DNA of 53,725 nucleotides from Burkholderiaceae bacterium (GTDB lineage Bacteria; Pseudomonadota; Gammaproteobacteria; Burkholderiales; Burkholderiaceae_B), in assembly GCA_021208885.1 (NCBI GenBank), contig JAJOJF010000016.1:1-53725 (forward strand). Direction: 5' to 3'. Positions 35,817 to 43,667 of this stretch are shown one piece after another. How positions within the stretch are numbered: the first letter of the stretch is position 1; the number at the start of each line of letters is the position of its first letter. A program made the position numbers and the translations under genes. Under the pieces are notes generated by a model. The model was given only the letters and a program-made list of their open reading frames with translations, was not told the origin of the DNA and ran no database searches.

Positions 35817-36590
35817 ATGAATCTGACATTTGATAATCGGTTCAAAAAGCGACTTCTCAGAGGTGAGCCGCAAATTGGACTGTGGCTGTCAATCCCCAGC
35901 GCCTATACTGCTGAAATCTGCGCCACGGCTGGTTACGACTGGTTGTTGCTCGATGGCGAACACACGCCAAACGATATACAAACGGTTTTGTCGCAAGTGC
36001 AGGCTTGTAGCGCATACCCGCAGACGCACCCGATTGCCAGGCCAGTCATTGGTGATCCAGTGCTGATTAAGCAACTGCTCGACATCGGAGTTCAGACTTT
36101 GCTGATTCCAATGGTCGACAGCGCTGAGCAGGCTCGTGAGCTTGTACGGGCCACTCGATATCCACCGAATGGTTTTAGAGGTGTCGGTTACGGCACAGCG
36201 AGGGTTTCCCGCTGGGATTTGCGTCAAAACTACACGCAAGTCGCCGACGACGAGGTTTGCTTGCTGGTGCAGGCTGAAACCCAGACGGCCATTGACAACC
36301 TAGACAGTATATGTTCGGTCGACGGTGTTGACGGCATATTTCTAGGCCCCTCTGATCTTGCTGCCGCGTACGGCCATCTTGGCAACCCAGCTCATCCAGA
36401 TGTGCAGGCTGTCATCGAATCTGGCATTGCAACCATTCTTAAACACGGCAAGGCGCCTGGCATTCTGACGCCCGATGAAAACCTCGCCAAGCGATATCTC
36501 TCTATGGGGGCTAAGTTTGTGGCGGTCGGGCTAGAGGCGAGGGTGCTTGCTCGGGGAGTTCGGGAACTTCGTCAGAGGTTCACGACCTAA
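35817..36590 (+). CDS. HpcH/HpaI family aldolase
   Basis: This 257-residue class II pyruvate aldolase has QIGLWLSIPSAYTAEICATAGYDWLLLDGEHTPND with the Mg/active-site region, RPVIGDPVLIKQLLDIGVQTLLIPMVDSAEQA, RYPPNGFRGVGYGTAR and the metal-binding VQAETQTAIDNLDSI. The family cleaves 4-hydroxy-2-oxo acids to pyruvate and an aldehyde. The usual name, 4-hydroxy-2-oxoheptanedioate aldolase, implies an aromatic meta-cleavage pathway; no such pathway genes are in the window. It is 19 bp after the tartrate dehydrogenase-like gene. Confidence 0.9.
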   Translation: MNLTFDNRFKKRLLRGEPQIGLWLSIPSAYTAEICATAGYDWLLLDGEHTPNDIQTVLSQVQACSAYPQTHPIARPVIGDPVLIKQLLDIGVQTLLIPMVDSAEQARELVRATRYPPNGFRGVGYGTARVSRWDLRQNYTQVADDEVCLLVQAETQTAIDNLDSICSVDGVDGIFLGPSDLAAAYGHLGNPAHPDVQAVIESGIATILKHGKAPGILTPDENLAKRYLSMGAKFVAVGLEARVLARGVRELRQRFTT

Positions 36591-36595
36591 AAAGC

Positions 36596-37072
36596 ATGCT
36601 TATGCGTTATTTGATTTCAGCATTGGTAGCCCTGGTGCCGATGGCTGTCGGGTATGGTGTTTGGCAATTTTTGGCTAAACCACGCGCTGCTGACTCTCTC
36701 TGGATTGCACCTACCGATGGTCAAGCCAGGCTCGAAGGCAAACGCCTGTATGACACCTATTGTGCGAGCTGCCATGGCATCAGCCTCCAAGGGCAAGCTA
36801 ACTGGCGCCAACGGATGGACAATGGCAGGCTACCCGCACCGCCACACGATTTCAGCGGGCATACTTGGCACCATCCGGACATCCAATTAATCGAGATGAT
36901 CAAAATCGGATTTGTCGGTGGTGTAAATGCACCCAAAGGCTATCAAAGCGATATGCCTGCGTTCGGATCGGTGTTGTCTGATGAGCAGATCCGTCTGGTT
37001 CTGGGCTACATAAAGTCAGCCTGGCCCGACGATGCGCTAGAAGCGCAGAGAGAAATCTCATTGAAACAATAA
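36596..37072 (+). CDS. exported c-type cytochrome
   Basis: This 158-residue protein has an N-terminal hydrophobic signal/anchor (residues about 4-26) and one haem-binding motif CASCH near residue 56. A C-terminal Met in SDMPAFG is the likely sixth ligand, the layout of a small monohaem class I cytochrome (cytochrome_C_oxidase-subunit-III type). It would carry electrons at the periplasmic side of the membrane. It follows the aldolase gene after 5 bp, so it is probably cotranscribed, although no functional link to the aldolase or dehydrogenase is known to me. A second ATG two codons in (36602) is possible. Confidence 0.87.
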   Translation: MLMRYLISALVALVPMAVGYGVWQFLAKPRAADSLWIAPTDGQARLEGKRLYDTYCASCHGISLQGQANWRQRMDNGRLPAPPHDFSGHTWHHPDIQLIEMIKIGFVGGVNAPKGYQSDMPAFGSVLSDEQIRLVLGYIKSAWPDDALEAQREISLKQ

Positions 37073-37094
37073 AGCACAGATCCACGAATCAGTT

Positions 37095-37122
37095 ACTTTA
37101 CATAATATACATTATGCGTTTT
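37095..37122 (-). other. dif: dif-like XerC/XerD chromosome dimer resolution site
   Basis: Read on the minus strand this 28-mer has a left arm ending CGCATAA, centre TGTATA and a right arm TTATGTAAAGT. Against the E. coli dif sequence as I recall it, 22 of 28 positions agree: 7 of 11 in the XerC arm, all six of the centre, and 9 of 11 in the XerD arm. It lies in the 128-bp gap between two converging operons, where no regulatory dyad would be expected. GGGNAGGG octamers switch strand exactly across it, as KOPS do at dif. XerCD acting here with FtsK would resolve chromosome dimers, marking the terminus region. Confidence 0.87.
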
Positions 37123-37200
37123 ATGGACTAGCCAGGATCTGCCGTAATCAGAAACCACTCTGTGTAATTCCTGCGCCGCTCGCCAGCCTAGTCGGCTTGT

Positions 37201-38703
37201 TTAACGAGTTTCAATTAGCAAAGGCGGATGCGAATCCAAATATGTGGATGCATAAGCAAGCTCGCCAACAGCCTCGGCGTACATCGTGAACACCGGTTCG
37301 CCCCGTTTGACCTCATCGCCCAACCGAACATGCATAACGACACCAGCCGTTTTAGCTTCTGGCGCCCCTAGTAGCTTCGCAAGCCTAGCCAAGCGCCGAT
37401 TGTCGATGGTTTGTACGATCCCATCGGCACTTGCGGTAACCGTGTGGTCAATCGGTGCAGTTTCAGGTTCAGTAAAGCCACCCTGAGCATCGCAAATTCG
37501 TAAAAACTTGTCCCAGGCATGGCCCGACACCAATATCGATTCAGCTTGGCGATAACCTTGTCCGGGCGAGCTTTGATTGCAAAGTTCGAGTACTTCGCCT
37601 GCTAATGTCAATGCACGCTCACGCAAATCATTTGGCGCTTTTGGGTCATTCTTGAGCACTGAAATAACGTCTTTTGCCTCAAGTGCCGGGCCAATGCCAC
37701 GACCGACGGGTTGCGAGCCGTCTGTACGAAGCACTTTTAAGTTCAAGCCGTTGGCAAATGCGACCTGATTGAGCAAATGCTCCAGTTGATCAGCTTGCTC
37801 CTTGCTACGCACTTTGGCTGTCGGTCCGATGGGAATGTCAATGACAGCATGGGTAGAGCCAGCTGCGATTTTTTTAGAGAGAACGGAAGCCACGAGCTGA
37901 GCGTCACTGTCAAGCTCAAGCGGACGTGCGACTTTAATCATGAGATCGTCCGCCGGACTTAGCGCCAATGACCCTCCCCAAACGAAACATCCACCCTCTT
38001 TCTCAACCACGTCTCGCATGGCATCAAGCCCCAGTGTGACTGGCGTCATGACTTCCATCACGTCAGCCGTGCCGGCTGGCGATGTGATCGCGCGAGATGA
38101 GGTTTTTGGCATGGTAAGGCCTGCGCTAGCGGCAATTGCCACCACGATAGGTGTTGTGCGATTGCCGGGCAAGCCACCCACACAATGCTTGTCGGCCACA
38201 GGGGTTGTCCCCCAGCTCAGTCGCTCGCCAATGGCAACCATGGCTGCGGTTAAATCAATGACCTCTTGTACGTTGGCCCGGCGTCCGGCCATTGCGGTCA
38301 GAAAAGCTGCGATATGGATATTGGCATAACGCCCTCGTGCTATGTCAGCCACAATTGCTTCAAACCCATGACGGTCAAGCCTGTGTCCATAGATTTTGGT
38401 GCGTAATTGGCTAAGCGAGTCGACTGGTGCGGCCTGCATGACCTCAATGGCATCACCAGGCCTGGCATCAAGATCCTTTTCTGTGTTCAGCGACAGCCCG
38501 ATCTCGCCGCAGTCTAGCAAGTCCGAGTGCACCACGTTGACAATCGCGATGACGCTTTTGTTGTCGTGTCTGAGCTCTACCCGGGTTTGTGCCTCAATGC
38601 CCTCGGACTTGCAGATGTGGCAATCGCGATGCATGAACGCCACATGCTCTTGCAGAGTGTCAATGCCAAGTGGCTTGTAGGTTAGGCTCGAGGGCTGAGT
38701 CAT
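37201..38703 (-). CDS. thymidine phosphorylase family protein, AMP/NMP phosphorylase-like
   Basis: This 500-residue nucleoside/nucleotide phosphorylase has the DeoA-type catalytic core starting only near residue 100 (LRTKIYGHRLDRHGFEAIVADIARGRY). The core includes the phosphate-site DKHCVGGLPGNRTTPIVV and SSRAITSPAGTADVMEV. Classical DeoA is about 440 residues and lacks the N-terminal domain of about 90 residues. Length and layout match the archaeal AMP phosphorylase branch, which splits NMPs into base and ribose-1,5-bisphosphate. Activity on thymidine is therefore doubtful; NMP phosphorolysis is inferred. The start ATG 38703 overlaps the stop of the upstream beta-CASP gene (ATGA). Confidence 0.88.
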   Translation of the reverse strand: MTQPSSLTYKPLGIDTLQEHVAFMHRDCHICKSEGIEAQTRVELRHDNKSVIAIVNVVHSDLLDCGEIGLSLNTEKDLDARPGDAIEVMQAAPVDSLSQLRTKIYGHRLDRHGFEAIVADIARGRYANIHIAAFLTAMAGRRANVQEVIDLTAAMVAIGERLSWGTTPVADKHCVGGLPGNRTTPIVVAIAASAGLTMPKTSSRAITSPAGTADVMEVMTPVTLGLDAMRDVVEKEGGCFVWGGSLALSPADDLMIKVARPLELDSDAQLVASVLSKKIAAGSTHAVIDIPIGPTAKVRSKEQADQLEHLLNQVAFANGLNLKVLRTDGSQPVGRGIGPALEAKDVISVLKNDPKAPNDLRERALTLAGEVLELCNQSSPGQGYRQAESILVSGHAWDKFLRICDAQGGFTEPETAPIDHTVTASADGIVQTIDNRRLARLAKLLGAPEAKTAGVVMHVRLGDEVKRGEPVFTMYAEAVGELAYASTYLDSHPPLLIETR

Positions 38704-40076
38704 AAGCTGATTTGTTGTCCAAGTAATGGCACGACGCAATCAATGCCAAGCTCACGTTCAATGCGAAGGCGCAACGTATCGGCTGCCTCTGGCTCCCCGT
38801 GGTTTAGGTAAATGCGCTTTGGCTCGCGCGTTGCTGTCTTGACCCAGTCGATCAATTGATCAGCATCAGCATGCGCAGAAAACCCGTCAATCGAGTGAAC
38901 ACTCGCCTTGATCACCAGATCCTGTCCAAACACACGGACGGTGCCTTCGCCCGCGACCATGCGAGCGCCGCGGGTGCCGGCAGCTTGAAACCCGGCAAAT
39001 ACGATCGAGTTGCGATGATCGCCAACTAAGGTTCGTAAGTGATGCAGCACCCGGCCACCGGTGGCCATGCCACTTGCTGAGATAATGATGCGTGGATACT
39101 TGACTTCATTGAGCGCTTTAGACTGATCAACGGTTTGCACCATTTTTGCGATGCCAAATACGTCCTTGATTGCTCTCTGAGACAAGAGGTGATCGTTGTG
39201 ATGGCGTTTATAGAGCTCGGTGACATTGACAGCCATGGGACTATCAAGAAACACAGGCACGTTGGGAATTTGACCCGATTTGATCAGAGCATCGATGGCG
39301 TGCAAAAGCACTTGTGATCGGCCCACAGCGAAGGCCGGCAACAATACCGCCCCGCCCCGCTCAACGGTCTCCTTGATGACTTTGGCTAGCTCGGCTCTTG
39401 GGTCCTCGCTAGGGTGGCGGCGGTTGCCATAAGTCGACTCCAAGATCAGGTGGTCAACGTCGCCAAGTGGATCGGGTGCGCCAAGAATTGGTGCCTCAGA
39501 GCGACCCAGGTCACCAGAAAAAACAATCTCAGCATCATCGGTTTTCATCCGAATCGATGCTGCGCCGAGGATGTGGCTAGCGTATTGCAGCTTCGCGGGC
39601 AACCCTGGCAAGATGTCTTGCCATTGGCCAAATCGCATGGGTTCAAACAACTCAAGGGTTTTTTCCACATCGTCAATGGTGTAAAGCGGCTTGGCGGGAT
39701 GGTGCTTGGAGGTGTGGTGGCGGTTGGCGTAGTCAGCTTCTTCGGCCTGTAGCTTGGCACTGTCAATCAACAGCACGCTTGCAACATCAATGGTGGCGTC
39801 CGACGTGAATATGGGCCCCCGATAGCCTTGACGTACAAGCAGCGGCAAGGCGCCTGAATGATCAATGTGGGCATGGGTCAGCAGCACAGCAGAGAGCTTT
39901 TTGACATCAAACGGCAACGGCAACCAATTGAGCTGGCGCAGGTTTTTAAAGCCTTGGAACAACCCCGCATCGACCATTACCTGATGCCCGGCATGTTTCA
40001 AAAGGGTCTTGGATCCCGTCACAGTCCCAGCTGCCCCAAGAAAGCTCAAACTGGTGTTGCTTGATGATTTGCGCAT
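38700..40076 (-). CDS. MBL-fold/beta-CASP RNA-processing metallohydrolase
   Basis: This 458-residue protein has metallo-beta-lactamase motifs LTHAHIDHSG and SGDLG, the beta-CASP region, and the C-terminal RNA-specificity segment (SVHSIDGFSAHADADQLIDW, YLNHGEPEA). This is the CPSF73-like architecture of RNA endo/exonucleases. ATG 40076 has GGAG upstream; a TTG seven codons earlier is the alternative. It overlaps the NMP-phosphorylase-like gene by four bases, suggesting the pair degrade RNA and recycle the nucleotides. Confidence 0.9.
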   Translation of the reverse strand: MRKSSSNTSLSFLGAAGTVTGSKTLLKHAGHQVMVDAGLFQGFKNLRQLNWLPLPFDVKKLSAVLLTHAHIDHSGALPLLVRQGYRGPIFTSDATIDVASVLLIDSAKLQAEEADYANRHHTSKHHPAKPLYTIDDVEKTLELFEPMRFGQWQDILPGLPAKLQYASHILGAASIRMKTDDAEIVFSGDLGRSEAPILGAPDPLGDVDHLILESTYGNRRHPSEDPRAELAKVIKETVERGGAVLLPAFAVGRSQVLLHAIDALIKSGQIPNVPVFLDSPMAVNVTELYKRHHNDHLLSQRAIKDVFGIAKMVQTVDQSKALNEVKYPRIIISASGMATGGRVLHHLRTLVGDHRNSIVFAGFQAAGTRGARMVAGEGTVRVFGQDLVIKASVHSIDGFSAHADADQLIDWVKTATREPKRIYLNHGEPEAADTLRLRIERELGIDCVVPLLGQQISL

Positions 40077-40253
40077 CTCGATTTTCTCCTGAATCAACTA
40101 TCGAGCCGGCATCCTAAACCTGATAGCGCTTGGTCAAAGCGCCGATGCGGTAAATTCACCCTACCCACTTCTACAATACACCGGGTGACGTCGGCTTGCA
40201 TCATGGTGCATGCGCAAGTCAGTTCAGCACGGATCTTTAATGGAGACTTGATT

Positions 40254-40547
40254 GTGATTACTGAAATTGCACACCTTGTGGTCAAAGCCGGCGAAGAGGC
40301 CGAATTCGAAAAGAAAGTCGCTCTTGCCAAGCCGCATTTCCTGTCATTTGAGGGTTGCCACGGCGTTTCCCTAGCGCGCTGCGTAGAAAACCCGCAGCAA
40401 TACCAACTTTTTGTGCAGTGGGATACGGTTGAGCGCCACATGGTTGATTTTCGGCAAAGCGAGAATTTCCAGAAATGGCGTGAACTTGCCAGCCCTCATT
40501 TTCAAGAGGCGCCGTGGGTCGAGCACGTTGCCTATGTGTCGCTCTAA
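40254..40547 (+). CDS. antibiotic biosynthesis monooxygenase (ABM) domain protein
   Basis: This protein of about 97 residues with the dimeric ABM ferredoxin-like fold contains VKAGEEAEFEKKVALAKPHF, QYQLFVQWDTVERHM and SENFQKWRELASPHF with a terminal VEHVAYV. Such small proteins include quinol monooxygenases and haem-degrading enzymes; the substrate is unknown. GTG 40254 is chosen because GGAG lies eight bases upstream; GTG 40185 and ATG 40203 are longer in-frame options without such support. It is divergent from the beta-CASP gene and converges with the next gene, 6 bp away. Confidence 0.8.
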   Translation: MITEIAHLVVKAGEEAEFEKKVALAKPHFLSFEGCHGVSLARCVENPQQYQLFVQWDTVERHMVDFRQSENFQKWRELASPHFQEAPWVEHVAYVSL

Positions 40548-40553
40548 TCGAGC

Positions 40554-40973
40554 TCAATAGCCCTGATCCGCGCGCTTTTGGGCGTAACGCATGTCAGCAT
40601 CGAATTGCAGGCGCGCGCGGGCTAGACAAACTTTTTTGTCTTCTGGTTGCAAGCCTTCACAAGCTTCCTTGTTCATCTGATAGGCGGCTTTGGCTTCACG
40701 TTGAAACAAGGCGAGAATTTCCTCTCGCGTCATGGCGCCGTCTTGAGTCGCTGGCTGGCCTAGGTTGGTTGTCGGGCTAGCGACCTGACCGCCCGTTGCA
40801 GGTTGGGCAGACTGCGATTGCGCCCAGGTATCGCTAGTAAGCCCTAAACCGAGTACGCTGGCCACGAGCGGCGGTAAAGCAATAGCTCGCAGGGTTGCTG
40901 GCAAACAAAACTTTTTGCAGATACCCACCATGTGGCGTAAGCTTTTGAGGCATTCATTCGCGTTTTGTCGCAT
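40554..40973 (-). CDS. small exported protein of unknown function
   Basis: This 139-residue protein has an N-terminal signal sequence (hydrophobic part about residues 27-48, cleavage likely after TWAQ). A Gln/Pro/Thr-rich linker follows, then a charged helical C-terminal half with three-to-four-residue spaced Ala/Arg/Lys (EILALFQREAKAAY, KVCLARARLQFDADM). Two cysteines (in KEACEG and KKVCLA) could form a disulfide in the periplasm. I do not recognise a named family with known function. ATG 40973 has AAGGAAG upstream. It is divergent from the peroxiredoxin gene (43 bp). Confidence 0.7.
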   Translation of the reverse strand: MRQNANECLKSLRHMVGICKKFCLPATLRAIALPPLVASVLGLGLTSDTWAQSQSAQPATGGQVASPTTNLGQPATQDGAMTREEILALFQREAKAAYQMNKEACEGLQPEDKKVCLARARLQFDADMRYAQKRADQGY

Positions 40974-41016
40974 GATGACTTCCTTAATCCATATTTGATG
41001 ATTAAAAGATACCGCG

Positions 41017-41670
41017 ATGCCAACAACTAGACTAGCCCCCCGACTGACGATAATGCCTCTGGCTTTGATCAATCGATCAAAATCGACCTTCGCTTCGATA
41101 GTTGGAATTTTTATTGCATGCAGTTTCTCGATGTCCACCGCTCACGCTCAACTCGCACCTGGCTCCAAGGCGCCGTTGTTTAAGGCACCGGCAGCCTTGG
41201 CAGGTGAGCCGTTTGAATTTGACTTGCAAGCGACATTGAAGCAAGGGCCTGTCGTGGTGTACTTCTACCCAAAGGCATTTACTAGCGGGTGCACGGTTGA
41301 GGCACAGTTGTTTGCTCAAGCCATGGATGATTTCAAGGCAGTCGATACCACGGTTGTCGGTGTCTCTGGCGATAATATCGACACGTTAAAGAAATTTTCG
41401 GAAGGTCCTTGTGGCGGCAAGTTTGCCGTGGCTGCTGATCCTGATGGCAAAATCATCAAAGCCTATGATGCCGGATTAGCCATCATTCCTGGCATGGCTG
41501 ACCGCATTTCCTATGCCGTTTCGCCAGATGGCACGATTTTGGAGACTTATGAGAGCATGAGCCCTGATCAGCATGTCACTCGCACGCTTGCTGCGGTGCG
41601 TGATTGGCACGCGACACAGCAACTGACCAAGCCGCATTCAGACCAGACACAAACAGGTAAGACTCAATGA
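41017..41670 (+). CDS. exported peroxiredoxin (AhpC/TSA, BCP-like)
   Basis: This 217-residue thioredoxin-fold protein has an N-terminal signal peptide ending near STAHAQ, so it acts in the periplasm. The peroxidatic Cys lies in PKAFTSGCTVEAQLF, and a second Cys is in SEGPCGGKFAVAAD, in a position possible for resolution. It would reduce peroxides with a thiol donor. ATG 41017 is listed; ATG 41053 would give a shorter but still complete signal peptide. Its stop overlaps the photolyase start (ATGA), so the two are probably translated together. Confidence 0.87.
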   Translation: MPTTRLAPRLTIMPLALINRSKSTFASIVGIFIACSFSMSTAHAQLAPGSKAPLFKAPAALAGEPFEFDLQATLKQGPVVVYFYPKAFTSGCTVEAQLFAQAMDDFKAVDTTVVGVSGDNIDTLKKFSEGPCGGKFAVAADPDGKIIKAYDAGLAIIPGMADRISYAVSPDGTILETYESMSPDQHVTRTLAAVRDWHATQQLTKPHSDQTQTGKTQ

Positions 41671-43070
41671 CAGATCTGGTTTGGTTTCGAACGGATCTGC
41701 GCATTACTGACCAGCCAGCGTTGGCAGCGGCTCGCGACAGTGGACCCGCGATCGGTCTATTTATCGTTTCGCCCCAACAGTGGCGGTCACATCCGGAAGC
41801 GCCGTCAAAGCAAGAACTCTGGCGCAGATTGCTCAAAGACCTGCAGCCTCGCTTGTCCGAACGTGGCGTGGCGCTAAAGCTTCTGCGTGTTGAGAACTGG
41901 CAAGATGTGCCACAGGCATTGCTGGCTTTTTGCCAGAAACATGACATCACGCGCGTGCACTGTAACCGTGAGCAAGGTGTTTACGAGCGTCGCCGTGATC
42001 GGGCAGCATACAAGTTGCTTGCCCAACACGGCATCGAGCTCATTGGGTACGATGGACAAACCCTGATGGCACCCGGATCACTCAAGACTGGCAGCGGTGC
42101 GACCTATCGCGTGTTTAGCCCGTTTGCGCGTGCCTGTCGTGCACAGATTGCTAGAGTGCCCCTTGAACTTGCGTACACACCAGGCTATGCACCCTTGCCT
42201 GCCGGTGTTGATCCTGATGATATCGATTTGGTTTGGCCTGAACGACTCCCATGTCTGGCCGAGCATTGGCCGGCCGATCTAGATGAGATTGAACGGCGAC
42301 TCGTGCTTTTTGTGCGTGAGCGCGCGAGCCGCTACGACACCGCACGAGACTTCCCGTCTGAGCCCGGCACAAGCCAGCTATCGCCTTATCTCGCTGCCGG
42401 CGCCATCTCAGTCAAACAGTGTTTCTATCAGGCCCTGCAGCATAACCACGGCGAGCTTGAGTCTGGAAATCCTGGTATCCGCAGTTGGATGAATGAACTA
42501 ATTTGGCGTGAGTTTTACTGGCATTTGTTGCATGGGTTTCCCAAACTTTCTATGCACAGGCCTTTGCGTGAAGAGACCGATGCAGTCGTCTGGCGCGATG
42601 CGCCAGAGGATGTGGCGGCCTGGTGTAAGGGTCGCACTGGGGTGCCGATTGTGGATGCCGCCATGCATCAATTAGTTGCCACTGGCTGGATGCACAATCG
42701 CCTGCGCATGATTGTGGCCATGTTTCTGACAAAAAATCTGTTGATTGATTGGCGGGTGGGCGAGCGGTTTTTTATGGAACACCTGATTGATGGAGAGCTG
42801 GCAGCCAATAATGGTGGCTGGCAGTGGAGTGCGTCGACTGGGGCTGATGCTGCACCCTACTTTCGGGTCTTTAATCCCGTGAGTCAATCAGAAAAATTCG
42901 ATCCTGACGGCAGGTTTATTCGACATTGGTTGCCGCAGCTCGCGGCGCTGGACAAAAAATCCATACACAACCCGAGTCAGGCTCAACGCGAGGCATTAGG
43001 CTACCCGTCGATGCTCGTGGATTTGAAGTCAAGTCGTCAGCGCGCAATAGACGCTTTCAAGGGTATTTAG
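41667..43070 (+). CDS. phrB: deoxyribodipyrimidine photolyase
   Basis: This 467-residue class I CPD photolyase uses blue light, FADH and an antenna cofactor to split cyclobutane pyrimidine dimers. It has an N-terminal antenna domain (LVWFRTDLRITDQPAL) and the C-terminal FAD domain with SQLSPYLAAGAIS, WMNELIWREFYWHLL, GVPIVDAAMHQLVATGWMHNRLRM and GWQWSASTGADAAPYFRVFNP. The length is normal. Translation is coupled to the upstream peroxiredoxin by a four-base overlap, and a peroxidase and a GST gene follow, making a stress-defence group. Confidence 0.95.
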   Translation: MTDLVWFRTDLRITDQPALAAARDSGPAIGLFIVSPQQWRSHPEAPSKQELWRRLLKDLQPRLSERGVALKLLRVENWQDVPQALLAFCQKHDITRVHCNREQGVYERRRDRAAYKLLAQHGIELIGYDGQTLMAPGSLKTGSGATYRVFSPFARACRAQIARVPLELAYTPGYAPLPAGVDPDDIDLVWPERLPCLAEHWPADLDEIERRLVLFVRERASRYDTARDFPSEPGTSQLSPYLAAGAISVKQCFYQALQHNHGELESGNPGIRSWMNELIWREFYWHLLHGFPKLSMHRPLREETDAVVWRDAPEDVAAWCKGRTGVPIVDAAMHQLVATGWMHNRLRMIVAMFLTKNLLIDWRVGERFFMEHLIDGELAANNGGWQWSASTGADAAPYFRVFNPVSQSEKFDPDGRFIRHWLPQLAALDKKSIHNPSQAQREALGYPSMLVDLKSSRQRAIDAFKGI

Positions 43071-43147
43071 ACCGAACAATATTCAAAGCAAAGTGGTTTT
43101 AACGAGTCGATTTAACGAACTGAGACAACATGAAGGAGCTGCTTGAT

Positions 43148-43627
43148 ATGGCAAACATGGCTGACTTTTCTGCAACCGACATCCATGGGCAAGACCGGTC
43201 TCTTGGCGACTATCTCGGCAAAGTGGTTCTCGTGGTCAATGTGGCATCGCGTTGTGGCTTTACCGGTCAATATGCTGGCTTGCAGCAGCTCTTCTCAGAG
43301 CTCACTGATCGTGGGTTGGTGATCCTGGGCTTCCCTTGCAACCAGTTCGGCTCCCAAGAGCCCGGCGATGAAGCTGCGATTGAGTCGTTCTGTGAAACAC
43401 ATTACGGGGTCACCTTCCCTATGTTTGCCAAAATTGAGGTCAATGGCAGCGGTGCGCATCCCTTCTACGAGTGGCTGAAATCCAGCATGCCAGGTGTTCT
43501 TGGTACTGAGGCGATCAAATGGAACTTCACCAAGTTCTTGCTAGATCGCCAAGGCAACGTGGTTAAACGCTATGCACCAAACGCAACGCCTGAGTCCATC
43601 CGCCCAGACATAGAGGCCTTGCTCTAA
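43148..43627 (+). CDS. glutathione peroxidase (Cys type)
   Basis: This 159-residue peroxidase has the active-site segment NVASRCGFTGQYAGL with Cys36 (not selenocysteine), LGFPCNQFGSQEPG with the Gln/Cys region, and IKWNFTKFL with the Trp-Asn of the catalytic tetrad. It reduces hydroperoxides; bacterial Cys forms often use thioredoxin instead of glutathione. ATG 43148 is used because AAGGAG (43133-43138) sits at the right distance. The ATG at 43130 precedes that site and is rejected. It lies 77 bp after the photolyase. Confidence 0.92.
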   Translation: MANMADFSATDIHGQDRSLGDYLGKVVLVVNVASRCGFTGQYAGLQQLFSELTDRGLVILGFPCNQFGSQEPGDEAAIESFCETHYGVTFPMFAKIEVNGSGAHPFYEWLKSSMPGVLGTEAIKWNFTKFLLDRQGNVVKRYAPNATPESIRPDIEALL

Positions 43628-43667
43628 ACTGATCACTCATTCACACAACATCAACAAAGCAAAAACA

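Noticed and set aside
37101..37116. The CATAAT/ATTATG palindrome as an operator or bidirectional terminator
   Set aside because: It lies downstream of both flanking operons, is AT-rich without T-runs, and the wider 28-mer matches dif arm by arm, which explains it better.
43148..43627. Selenocysteine-type glutathione peroxidase
   Set aside because: The active-site codon is an ordinary Cys codon; no in-frame TGA or SECIS-like structure is present.
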